DNA from: Rhabdophis nuchalis
Lineage: Eukaryota; Chordata; Lepidosauria; Squamata; Natricidae
Direction: 5' to 3'
NCBI GenBank assembly: GCA_039707465.1
Contig: CM077646.1
Coordinates: 78,454,715 to 78,518,714 of the forward strand
DNA length: 64,000 nucleotides
Shown here piece after piece: positions 35,626-45,088 of the stretch. Numbering within the stretch: position 1 is the stretch's first letter; each line of letters begins with the position of its first letter. Under the pieces are notes generated by a model, which was not told the origin of the DNA, did no database searches, and worked only from the letters and a program-made list of their open reading frames with translations. A program made the position numbers and the translations under genes.

Positions 35626-37650
35626 GGACTTCCGCGTCCGCCCTCCAACGGCGACGGATGGGTCCTTGACTCGTCCGCCGCGTTGTCCTTTTTTCTGCCC
35701 CCCCACGGGGGCGAGACGCCCCATCTTGGGGGTCTCCCGTAGGGTTGGCTTGCTAGGGACGCCCCCTTCCCACGGCGGTGGGAAAGCGACCCTTGTCTTC
35801 AGCCTAGGTGACGAAAGGCTGGCTGCGGGGGGGGGGGGAGACGTCTATCTCCACCTTCGCCAATGGAGAACGGAAAAGCTGCTTAATTTTGGAGTGAGCC
35901 AGACGTCCGGGTCGGAAGGCTCTCCCGAGGCTCGGCTGCAAGGTGAAGAGTGAGTGTGCTTTTATCTGCTATTTTATCTCCGATGGCAGCGCTGGACTAA
36001 AAAGCTTGGAGGGGGGTGTTTTTTTCGTTAAACCCCCCCTCGGATTTAAAGCGGCGCTTTGAAATGGTTCCTCATTGCGAGGGACGGATTTTTCTCTATG
36101 CAGCTTGCCTGGAACTTAGTGAAAGCGAGTGAAAGTGATCTGCGGCTTGCAACAATGTTTCTAAGTTCGATTGGCTTGTTACAACTTATTTCTTTGTTAC
36201 TTTTTCCGGCTGGCTCCCAGCTTGGGCGGTGGAAGATGGCTTCTCTCCGTTCCTGAATGACTATTTTATTTATGGAAAACTACCAGCATCTTCTTGTAAT
36301 TTGGACTTCCTCTTGCTATTAATGAAGAATTTTTTTGGATTAATTGATTCCCTGTCTGGAGTGCCTTTTTTTTATTATAACTATTGATTTGGGAAAGTGT
36401 TTCTCTACTGGTTCCTGAACTTTTTTACAACCTTGATTTGAAACTTTTACCTCCTGATTTGTCTCAATGGCTCCACCCAAAAAACGCCATTTTAGTGGCA
36501 TTGACTCTAACAGTTAACCATGGCACAAAAATCAGAATTGGCAGGATTGGAACAAAGATTGTCTTCTCTGGAATCTGTTATACAAACTTTGGTACAGGAA
36601 ATCAAGGCGCAGAGAGAAGAAAATAACAACTTTAAGAAGGAACTCCTGGAAACTCGTAATCAAGTGAAGGAGAACATACAGAAGACTGAAGATCTGGAAG
36701 GGGGGCTAACTGAGGCAAAGGGAGAGCTTAAAAATGTCAACAGTGAGGTGGGGGAATTAACTGGGCATATGTCTAGGATGGACTTCGAAAGAATGTCATA
36801 TTTTTTAAGATTTCAGAACATTTCTGAAGAATCTGGTGAATGCTTGCCTGAACTCATGAGCACAATTTTAGCAGACTATTTACATAAACCTAAAGATGAG
36901 ATCAGGGGGGACATTGACCTAGTCTACAGAATAAACTCTGCATATGCCAGGATAAATGAAGTACCCAGAGAGATTCACATTAAATTTGTCAGAAGGTCAA
37001 CCAGAGAGGGAATTTTGAGGGCGCAGAGAGGGGGTCCCCTAATTTACCAACAAAAGGTTGTCGCTATCTTGAAGCAGGTCCCAAAAAAAATCAGAGAAAT
37101 GAGAAGGAAATTTTCCTTCTTATCTAAAACATTGTTTGACCACGGGATCTGGTTCAAGTGGGCGATGCCCGAAGGGATGCTGGTGTTCTGGGAAGGAGGA
37201 AGAGTGAGAATTAAAACAGTTGCTGAGGCGGAAGCCTTTATTAAAAAACATTCCTCTGTCCTGGGTGAAGATCCAGGGGGGGCGGAGGGGGCCACGGCCT
37301 CGCCCATGGGGGACCAAGCGGGAGAAAAAGAAGATACAATTGCCAAAAGACTTAGATCAAAAAAATGATTTTGCTTGCTTTTCTTTTTTCTTATTAACTT
37401 TTCTTTCTATTCTTTTTTATACCAGGATGTTTGTACATGTCTGCCATCTCAGAATTGGAAATGTAATATGTAATACGTATACACTGGTCTTTATCTTGTA
37501 GTATTTTTTTTGATAAATTTGTTTACTATTGTTTTATTATGTAGCCCGGGATGGGCCAAGGACTCTGACGCAAAGGTTCTCAAAATGTTTCTGTAACCCT
37601 TACCCCACCCTTCAGAAAATTGTTAAAACTCAATAAAACTTTTTCAAAAT
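35626..37650 (+). mobile_element. ORF1-only L1-type (half-L1) element, copy 1
   Basis: A 2025-bp insertion in the Penelope-like element, bounded by an exact 19-bp duplication. It has a GC-rich 5' UTR of about 890 bp with a 'cccacgggggcgaga' hairpin motif, a single intact ORF1 (36520-37368), and a short 3' UTR ending AATAAAACTTTTTCAAAAT with no long poly(A). No ORF2 (endonuclease/RT) exists, and the 5' end matches copy 2, so it looks full-length, not truncated. It resembles mammalian HAL1 elements in design. Mobilisation in trans by an L1 ORF2 protein is inferred. Confidence 0.9.
36520..37368 (+). CDS. L1-type ORF1 protein, copy 1 (282 aa)
   Basis: Intact from ATG at 36520 (context AACCATGG) to TGA at 37366-37368. 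Residues 1-90 form a Glu/Lys/Leu/Asn-rich coiled coil that would trimerise (LEQRLSSLESVIQTLVQEIK). About 90-185 fit the RRM-like domain: YFLRFQNISEESGECLPELM, then REIHIKFVRRSTREGILRAQ. About 190-265 fit the C-terminal RNA-binding domain: KKIREMRRKFSFLSKTLFDH, then MLVFWEGGRVRIKTVAEAEAF. It ends in a basic K-R-L-R-S-K-K. This is the Transposase_22/L1 ORF1p architecture: a cytoplasmic RNA chaperone that packages element RNA. An earlier ATG at 36384 is in another frame and is rejected. Confidence 0.9.
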   Translation: MAQKSELAGLEQRLSSLESVIQTLVQEIKAQREENNNFKKELLETRNQVKENIQKTEDLEGGLTEAKGELKNVNSEVGELTGHMSRMDFERMSYFLRFQNISEESGECLPELMSTILADYLHKPKDEIRGDIDLVYRINSAYARINEVPREIHIKFVRRSTREGILRAQRGGPLIYQQKVVAILKQVPKKIREMRRKFSFLSKTLFDHGIWFKWAMPEGMLVFWEGGRVRIKTVAEAEAFIKKHSSVLGEDPGGAEGATASPMGDQAGEKEDTIAKRLRSKK

Positions 37651-37669
37651 CAAGAAAACGGCAAAGCCC
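37651..37669. repeat. Target-site duplication, right copy (element 1)
   Basis: Identical to 35607-35625. After it the Penelope-like coding sequence resumes in the frame it left. Confidence 0.97.
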
Positions 37670-38548
37670 TCCTCCCATACATAAAAGGCACCACAGACAG
37701 AATCAGCAAGATCCTCCACAAACACAACATCAAGACAGCATTCTACACAAACCGAAAAATATCCACCATCCTAAGAAATCCCAAAGACAAAATAGAGTTA
37801 GAAAATCAAGGAGTATATGAAATCCCATGCACCACCTGCCCCACCACATACATCGGACAAACCAACAGAAGAATAAAGGCACGCACTGAAGAACACAAAA
37901 ACTCAGTCAGAAAGGAGGAACCAACTTCTTCCCTGGTCCAACACCTCAAAGCCACAGGACATGATATAGACTTTAAAAAGACCAGAACTATTGCCAAAAT
38001 TGAACACTATAACAACAGAATAATTAGAGAAGCTATTGAGATAGAAAAACGGCCACACAGCATGAATAAACGAGATGATACCTCCCGCCTACCAGCCATT
38101 TGGAAACCCGCCCTCACTGACAAACGAGTCCCTAACACAAAGAATGATACCAGACCCACACTCACGAAAACCACACAGGATGTCACTATCACACATCCAC
38201 GCAAAAAGCAAGCCCAAACCCACACCGATGATGACCACAAACCAGAAGCCCGACCACAAACCAGAAGCCAGACCACAGCTGCATTATTAGCCACTTTAAA
38301 CCCCTCCAATCCATACATGATGCAAACTGATGTCCACCACGGAGATGTGGCACGACCACAAACGCGAAGCCAAACAACAGTAACACAGCTCAGCAGGTTA
38401 AATCCCTCTGCAACTCGGATTAACACAAGCACAACCAGGCCCCCACCCAAACAGAACACGCCCCCATCCAATCAGAGCACAGCCAAACTCCCATCCAATC
38501 AGAGCACAGCCAAACCCCCTACCAATCAGAACACACCTCCACCCAATC
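37670..38548 (+). pseudogene. Penelope-like GIY-YIG endonuclease and C-terminal part
   Basis: One frame is open through this whole stretch and on into the second insertion. It encodes L-L-P-Y-I-K-G-T-T-D-R-I, then the nuclease core GVYEIPCTTCPTTYIGQTNR (G-V-Y near 37810-37818, Y-I-G at 37849-37857, with a CxxC pair), R-I-K-A-R-T-E-E-H and SSLVQHLKATGHDIDF. It corresponds in phase to the RT frame once insertion 1 is removed. The GIY-YIG domain cuts target DNA for Penelope-like integration. It is separated from the RT by insertion 1, so no joined protein can be made here. The end is Pro/Asn/Gln-rich and derived from a minisatellite. Confidence 0.88.
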
Positions 38549-38563
38549 AGAATGCAGCCAAGC
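38455..38563 (+). repeat. Minisatellite in Penelope 3' part
   Basis: Imperfect units of about 20-30 bp based on 'ccatccaatcagagcacagc'. The pattern resumes after insertion 2 ('ctcccacccaatcaggtcac'). Confidence 0.8.
38549..38563. repeat. Target-site duplication, left copy (element 2)
   Basis: agaatgcagccaagc, identical to 40562-40576. Confidence 0.95.
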
Positions 38564-40561
38564 GGCTTCCGGTTCCGGCTCCTGCGGCGACGGGCGAGCC
38601 TAGCGCTCGCTCGCCGCTTTGTTTCTTCTTCTGCCCCCCAACGGGGGCGAGACTCCTCTTTTTTGAGGGTCTCCCGTAGGGCCGGCTCGTCGGGGGGCGC
38701 CCCCCCCACGGCGGTGGAGGAAGTGGCTTCCGGCGCGGCTCAGGTGAGGGAGAACATGCTAGCGGGGGGTTCTCCCTTCGCCTAAGGAAGACGGCGCCAT
38801 TCACAACAATGAGGAGGGCTGATCGGCTCAGTCGGAAGGGCTCCCGAGGCTTCAGCTGCGAGGAGAGAGTGAGTTTTTAAAAAACTTTTTTTTCTGCTGC
38901 CAGCCAGGCTGAACGGACTGGGAGGGGGGTGTTTATTTATAAAAAAAACCCCCTCGGATTTAAGCGGCACGTCAAAATGGCTTCTCTGCAAAGAGAAAGC
39001 GGAAACTTTCACTCCGGACGGTCTTTAACAAGGGAAAGTGGATTGTGACTTTCTGCAACATTGTTTCTAGGTCTGGCTGAGCTTAAAAAATTCTTTTTTT
39101 TTTGCTACTCTCTCCCTCTGGCTAGATGGGCGGTGGAAGTGGCTTCTCTTTGTCCCTGCCTAACTATTTCAACTAAGGAAAATTTCCAGCGTCTCTTTGA
39201 AAGCAGGACTCTCTCTGGATTTTTGAAAAAAATTTTTTTTCTTTTGATGGATTTGTGACTTCTTCTCTGGAATACCTTCGTTATTACTATTTGTTGATTT
39301 GGGAAATTGTGTCTCTTTTGGTTTCTGAATTGTTTGCAACTCCACAGCCCTGAATTGAACTGAGCTCCTGATCTGCCCCACCAGCCCCACCCGGAAAACG
39401 CCATCTTGGTGGCAGTGACTTTAACTTTTAACCATGGCACAAGAAGCAGCACTTGTAAATTTGGAACAAAGAATGGCTTCTCTTGAAACCTCTATGCAAA
39501 CTTTGATATCAGAAATAAAGGCCCAGAGGGCTGAAAATAGTACTTTTAAAAAGGAACTATTGGATACCCGGAAGCAAGTGTTGGAGAATACACAGAAGAA
39601 TGAAGAATTGGAAGGAGGGTTGGAGGGGGCTAAGGGAGAGATTAAAAATGTTTCTAATGAGGTGGGGGAAATAAATGGGCATGTGTCTAGGATAGATATG
39701 GAAAGAATGACATATTTTTTGAGATTTCAGAATGTTCTTGAGGAATCTGGTGAATGCCTACCTGATCTTATGAGTACAATTTTAGCAGACTATTTACAAA
39801 AACCTAAGGATGAGATCAGGCGGGACATTGACCTAGCCTACAGAATTAACTCAGCATATGCCAGGATAAATGAAGTGCCTAGAGAGATACATGTGAAATT
39901 TGTTAGAAGGTCAACCAGAGAGGAAATCCTGAAAGCCCAGAGAGAGAAACCCTTAACTTATCAACGAGAAACGGTCACTATCTTGAAGCAGATCCCTAGA
40001 AAAATTAGAGATTCAAGAAAGAAATTTTCTTTCTTGTCTAAAACCTTGTTTGATCACGGGATTTGGTTCAAGTGGATGACACCTGAAGGGATGCTGGTGT
40101 TCTGGGAAGGAGGAAGAGTGAGGATTAAAACAGTTGCTGAGGCGGAAGCCTTTCTTAAAAAACATTCCTCTGCCCTGGGGGAAGATCCAGGGGGGACGGA
40201 GGGGGTCACGGCCCCGCCCACGGGGGGCCAGGGAGGAGAGAAAGAAGATACAATAGCCAAAAGACTTAGATCAAAAAAATAACTTTGCCTTGATTTTTCT
40301 TGAACAATTTTGTATAATATTTCTATCCGGACTTTTTGTAAATGTCTGACAGCATGAAAGGGAGAATTTAGGTAAATGTACTTGCTTTCATCTTGTAGTG
40401 GTATGGAAAATGTTTTCTATGTTAACTTTTTTAATGTGTATTTTGAGGTCTCGGAAGGCCCGACGACTCTGACGTGAATGCTCTCAAAATTTCTTTGTAA
40501 CCACTACGCTATCCTGTTAAAAAATGTAAAACCAATAAAACTTTTTCAATATAAAAAAAAA
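38564..40561 (+). mobile_element. ORF1-only L1-type (half-L1) element, copy 2
   Basis: A 1998-bp insertion with an exact 15-bp duplication, in the same orientation as copy 1. The 5' UTR shares blocks with copy 1 ('gggtctcccgtaggg', 'cccacggcggtgg', 'cctcggatttaa'), so the 5' ends correspond. It has one intact ORF1 and a tail AATAAAACTTTTTCAATAT followed by A's. As in copy 1, ORF2 is absent. Differences between the copies are spread through UTR and ORF, so they are separate insertions and not a local duplication. Confidence 0.9.
39434..40282 (+). CDS. L1-type ORF1 protein, copy 2 (282 aa)
   Basis: Intact from ATG at 39434 (same AACCATGG context) to TAA at 40280-40282. It has the same length and domain order as copy 1: coiled coil (LEQRMASLETSMQTLISEIK), RRM-like region (YFLRFQNVLEESGECLPDLM), C-terminal domain (KKFSFLSKTLFDHGIWFKWM) and basic K-R-L-R-S-K-K end. 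Substitutions from copy 1 include many conservative changes (K/R, E/D, I/V), with no frameshift or stop in 282 codons. I infer recent activity or selection while mobile. Expression from this locus is unknown. Confidence 0.9.
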   Translation: MAQEAALVNLEQRMASLETSMQTLISEIKAQRAENSTFKKELLDTRKQVLENTQKNEELEGGLEGAKGEIKNVSNEVGEINGHVSRIDMERMTYFLRFQNVLEESGECLPDLMSTILADYLQKPKDEIRRDIDLAYRINSAYARINEVPREIHVKFVRRSTREEILKAQREKPLTYQRETVTILKQIPRKIRDSRKKFSFLSKTLFDHGIWFKWMTPEGMLVFWEGGRVRIKTVAEAEAFLKKHSSALGEDPGGTEGVTAPPTGGQGGEKEDTIAKRLRSKK

Positions 40562-40576
40562 AGAATGCAGCCAAGC
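40562..40576. repeat. Target-site duplication, right copy (element 2)
   Basis: Identical to 38549-38563. The Penelope-like minisatellite resumes directly after it. Confidence 0.95.
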
Positions 40577-40673
40577 TCCCACCCAATCAGGTCACACTCC
40601 CACTGGCAGTTAAAAAGAGGAACCGGCTGAGATCTCACATTGCTCCTGGAAGCACCAAGCCGGAAGCACCAGC

Positions 40674-40708
40674 CTGAAGATGAATGAATGAGACTTCATC
40701 GAAACGTC
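40674..40708 (+). ncRNA. Hammerhead-like core in Penelope terminal repeat
   Basis: CTGAAGA (40674-40680) precedes GAAACGTC (40701-40708), with GATGAA/TTCATC able to pair between them. The hammerhead consensus is CUGANGA-stem II-GAAAC. Here stem II must borrow the core G and A to pair well, so the motif may be degenerate. Penelope-like terminal repeats are known carriers of hammerhead ribozymes. Confidence 0.45.
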
Positions 40709-40782
40709 GTGAAGATACTTCCAATTCTACGCGGGAGAAAACCCGAACAACCAAAGACCTACATACAAACACCCGTGAAAAC

Positions 40783-40792
<10 letters not shown>
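40700..40792 (+). repeat. 3' inverted terminal repeat of Penelope-like element
   Basis: Reverse complement of 34283-34373, with the shared segments 'gaaacgtcgtgaagatactt', 'ccaattctacg' and 'gggagaaaacccgaac'. Confidence 0.88.

Positions 40793-40822
<30 letters not shown>
40793..40822. repeat. CA microsatellite
   Basis: Pure (CA)n of about 15 units directly abutting the Penelope end. Confidence 0.95.
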
Positions 40823-40825
<3 letters not shown>

Positions 40826-40828
<3 letters not shown>

Positions 40829-40945
40829 GCTGGCATTGCTTGCTTCGGGTATTTTCCCGTGTATAAGGCATGGAAATGTTATTGCAACGTTTCGACAAGA
40901 TCTCACTTGTCATCGTCAGGCTTTGATCTTTGGTCTTCCATATAT
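40826..40945 (-). mobile_element. Second Penelope-type terminal fragment, opposite strand
   Basis: On the minus strand it reads CTGACGA (40913-40919), a GACAAG...CTTGTC stem, GAAACGTTGC (40884-40893), then 'acacgggaaaatacccgaag', the same 'gggaaaa-cccgaa' layout as the element next door but a different family. No RT or endonuclease remains. Confidence 0.65.
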
Positions 40946-40956
40946 ATATGGAAACA

Positions 40957-40959
<3 letters not shown>

Positions 40960-41000
<41 letters not shown>

Positions 41001-41035
41001 AACACACACACTCATACACATACACATATACACTC
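40960..41035. repeat. TA and CA simple repeats
   Basis: (TA)n at about 40960-40988, followed by CA-rich imperfect repeats to 41035. Confidence 0.9.
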
Positions 41036-44000
41036 AGTAGAAAATTTACCTTCACCTCCTAGATGGTATGTGAAAAATCTTTTGTTGACACTTTTGTGAC
41101 TTTGAAGATGTTTGGTGGTTAACTGGACAGTTTCCTTATCTGTTCCACTGTGCATTCCTCATTTGTCACCTATCTCTTCCTCTTGCACTTTCTACAAGTT
41201 TAATGCTAGTGTAAACAAGCAAAACCAATCAAAGCAAAACACACAAGGTAAAAAACCATTTGTATTCCCAGTGTATATAGTAATACATCTGGGGGAAAAA
41301 CCCATACTTAAGCTACTTCAGTGCTGTATACAGAGAAATATAATATTTTCAAGTTATTTAATTAGTTTCTATCTACTTTTTAGGTTTATATGGAGAACAG
41401 ATCGTATTTTAGGTCTAATCCTAACCCTAACCACTGTATTATCTTCAAAGCAACAACTAACGAAAAATAAAGAAAAAAAATTACACAGAGAAATGGAGAG
41501 AATATATAAAAATAGATATATTATCTGCAGCAGAAACTTGATGTATTGATTTTGCATCTTATTTTTTATTTGAGATATACTGGAAAATCACAATCCTGGT
41601 TTTGGCAGTATGAAATTGAGAGGCTCTAAACTGGATACTCAAAGTTCTTGGGTTGTTCAGCCTTTTTATAATATTGCGTTTATTTCTTTGTTTGTTTATT
41701 TATTACCAATCTTGTATCCAATGACTCTGGATGTCTTATAGCATTGAAACTTTATTTAAAAACTTTAAAATCAACAATCTGAACACAGTGGATAAAATCA
41801 TGAACAAATACAAACCATCAATACCAGATGGGAAAGGAGGGAGCCAGAAACATGATGGGGGGTGAGTGGGGTGGGGGAAGGTGGAATTAAAATTTAGTTA
41901 GTCAACCACCTCCAGTATGAAGCTCCCCATTGGATCCCCAAGCCATCTGGCAGAGCGCGGTCTTCAGGGTGTTATGAAACATCAAGAAGGTAAAAGCCAA
42001 TCTCATCTCGGAGATAAGATGTTCTAGAGAGCAGGCGCCCTTTTGCCTCATATCTGTGTTTCCTGGACAATAAATTATTAGTAATATTTTCAGAAGGATA
42101 GTGGTTATTATTGAAAAATGCCACATTGATAATCTTCCCATGAAAGCAGCAATTTGTGTTATATCACAACAATATTTTGAGAAACAATTATAAGCCCATT
42201 ATATGATCTACAATGTCCTGGGTTTTTTTCTGGATTATTTGTATCTGACAAGTTGCCTTTCCTCACCAAAAATATGAAAAAGCTTTATTTTGAAACTGAT
42301 GAAACTATGGCTTTGAAAGACTATAAGCATGGACCTTACATTTTAAACCACAATTGTAGGATATTCCTAGTATACTTATGCTGACTCCAGATATATATTT
42401 GTGGTTTATATGTTTTGTACAGCTGGTTGGAATAACTATTATTACTTCCCATGTACCATTTCTAAAAAATACTAAATATGCTTGGAAATGCATCCTTGTG
42501 ATATATTAATAAAAGTCTGAATATAAGTTTTCATTAACCTGACTGATTCTATTGGTGCAAATGAGTTAAATTTTAAAATAAGCTTAACTGACTTATGATC
42601 CATTCCTGACCTGATAGTTTGACTACAGGTCACAAATTGTACTTCTTTTCCATTGATAGGCTTTCAGAAAGAGAGACAATAAATCCATTTGGGCAAAATA
42701 ATTCCAGCAATTTGTCTTAGCTACATTATAGGAGGATGGAAAGGAACCTTAACTGTTTTCAATGTCCTATTAAGCCAGTCTAGATTTTTTCCCTATGCTG
42801 CATCATTGAGCTACATTGAGCTACACTAAATATTAATGAGGGTTAAGAATCTTTAGAAGTTTCTGTATCCTCAACACCTTCCTTATGCCACTCAGCTGCT
42901 GGCACATCTCTTTGGGAGTTTTCTGACGTGGTTTTTGACCTCAGAAAGAACCTCTCATAGAGTTTCAGGGAGACGCACCAAGAATGATCTGATGTTGAAT
43001 CCCTTCTTTAGTCTATGGAGTCTTCTCTGCAATCATAGAGGAGAAAGCAGATCAATCTGTTCATAAGGCATGAAACATGTAACACGGTTTTGTTAATCAT
43101 TGATAAGTATTGACACTTGCATAGAAGTGAAATTTGGTGGGTCAAACTCCTAAATTGATTTGAGTCAGGTTTCAAACTATTTTTATAACTGCTGAAGGAT
43201 GGAAATGAGCAGATAATTTCTGCTTGTGTAACTAATGGCACTAATTCCAGGGGAAAGCAACATGCAGAAACTGGTTTCTTCAAATGCTTTTTCATGATAA
43301 ATTGGAAACTGCTTGTACAGTTTACAGGTTGATGTACATCCTTTAATATGATCTGCATTCTTACTTGACATGTAGTCCATCTATCTTGTAGTACTGATGA
43401 GATCACATCTCAACAACATCTACCTCTTTTGAACACTAATGTTTTAGAGTTTACGTGACTAGATTGGAATTGTTTTAAGGTTCCCCGGTGAAAAATGTAG
43501 GCATTGGAAGATACTTGAAGTCTCTTGTGTTTTTAAATACAAACATAAGAACTGTATGTTTGAATGTTGCATGCGAGACTATATTATGTCTCAAGTAAGT
43601 AGACATATCTATAATGTGCTACACCCAAATTTCAATGCAATCAATAGTGCTGCAAAATAAAAATAAAATTAACAATCTTATAAAAGTTTGTGACATGTTT
43701 TCCATAATTATACATAAACTAAACTTTTAATAAACCTATTCTTATTTATTGAACTTGTGTTTTGATTACTTTCCACAGAAAAACTATATTAATGTTTCAT
43801 TTGAGATAATTGTATTTTTTAACCTTATTATTAAACCATGCTCTGCTCAAAGTATTTTCCATTATGAAAGTACTTAACATTTTAAAGAAATTGTCACATA
43901 GAAGGGAAATAAATTTGAAAGCCTCCTTTCTGCACTTCATGAATAAATAAATATGAAATGAGCATTGCTCATTTTTAGGATAATGGTTGAAGGTATGCTT

Positions 44001-44340
44001 AAAACTACACCATTGGATATTATTTTAGATGATTTAAAAAACCCCACTAATTCCACAATCTCTATTTCTGCACCATTACCATTCATAATCTGAACACTGT
44101 CCACAGAAATTGTACATATGTATTTATAACTAGATACAGCATGTATACATATTTACAAAGTTTGAATGAAAAGTACTGTCTTTGCCTCTGTAACTTTAGT
44201 TTAAATATGGATGTTTTAGTACATGAAACAAAATCATCCTTGAACTGAGGCCTTTTGTTACATGCGCTTACTTTTTTACACTGTTCCCTCCATTCACTGC
44301 ACATTTCAACAATGGACAATGTTTAAAGCCATCACAAAAG
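41036..44340 (+). other. Putative intron, one LINE relic
   Basis: AT-rich. Apart from the L2-like relic at 41690-42060 I see no gene, exon or repeat family. Confidence 0.4.
41690..42060 (-). mobile_element. L2-like LINE 3' relic
   Basis: On the minus strand a worn ORF2 C terminus is readable (E-M-R-L-A-F-T-F-L-M-F-H-N-T-L-K-T-A-L). It resembles the xIRLAPxxxxFxxxLKTxLF pattern and is followed by a 3' UTR and AATAAATAAA tail. Confidence 0.55.
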
Positions 44341-44344
44341 AACC

Positions 44345-44935
44345 CACACTTTGTGTCTTCTGACGGATCAAGAGATTCCTTTCTTCTTCATATGAATCAA
44401 ACAGATGCCCACAGAAGTAATCCTTCAGTTTTGGGAAGAGGTGCAAATTGCCTAGTATCAAATCAAGGCTATAGGCAAATGGATTAAAACCATGAGATCT
44501 AACTTTGAAATTACCTCCTGGAGAGCTTGTGAAATATAAGGCCCAGCATGATGTTTTAATAACATTTCCTTCTGTTTCAAAGTTTTGAGTGTTGCAGTAT
44601 AATGTGCAGAACTGATCTTGGTACCAAGTTCAAGGAAAGCTATGTGGATACCACCTCTTCAATTCCTGGTGCTTTTGTTTCTGCTGTCAGCATGCCAGGA
44701 ACCCATCTACAAATATGAAAGAACATCAATAATGCTATCCCATATTCCTGTGAAATGCCAAGCCTTGCAGCAATTTTCCTTTGAGTGATCCCTCAATTAT
44801 TTTTAATCAGTTCATCACATTTTCTCATGTGCAACTTGTTGGTTGCTGTCACAAGTCATACAGTTCATTCTTGATCACACAAATCAGCTCTCCAGGTTCA
44901 TCACTTTAACATATTTTGGCCTAGCAATGAACAGG
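44345..44935 (-). pseudogene. Degenerate mariner-type transposase
   Basis: Pieces of a mariner transposase can be read on the minus strand in changing frames: a helix-turn-helix piece (G-I-T-Q-R-K-I-A-A-R-L-G-I-S near 44768-44815), R-W-V-P-G-M-L-T-A-E-T-K, and the C-terminal Y-S-L-D-L-I-L-G-N-L-H-L-F-P-K-L-K (near 44422-44470). The last resembles the family's YSPDLAPxDxHLFPKLK signature. There are several stops and frameshifts. The catalytic DDD/E triad cannot be assembled. Flanking inverted repeats were not identified. The source family is inferred. Confidence 0.7.
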
Positions 44936-45088
44936 AGTTATGTCAAAAAAAGTCACCCCACAAACAAACTCATTTGGGGTGAATTTCAGTTGGAAGTACT
45001 TATTTGGTAACTAAATTCCAATTATGGCATGTTGCTTAAATTTAAGTGATGAGTGACATAAAACATATTGATCAAAAGGGTTCTAATA

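Larger units (their letters stand above)
34283..40792 (+). mobile_element. Penelope-like element with two nested insertions
   Basis: Inverted terminal repeats of about 90 bp bound it: 34283-34373 and the reverse complement at 40700-40792 (shared core 'gtaggtctttggttgttcgg'). Between them lie an RT domain (YVDD), a GIY-YIG endonuclease and a repetitive 3' part. Two ORF1-only L1-type elements interrupt it (35626-37650 and 38564-40561). Removing them and one TSD copy each leaves about 2.45 kb. RT-then-GIY-YIG order is diagnostic for Penelope-like retroelements with endonuclease. The 5' part of the coding region appears truncated. Confidence 0.9.

Noticed and set aside
38007..38471. 154-codon minus-strand ORF
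   Set aside because: Antisense of the Penelope-like endonuclease/C-terminal frame; hydrophobic because of codon complementarity.
38455..38563. Possible CRISPR-like array
   Set aside because: Contiguous imperfect minisatellite without unique spacers, in an animal genome.
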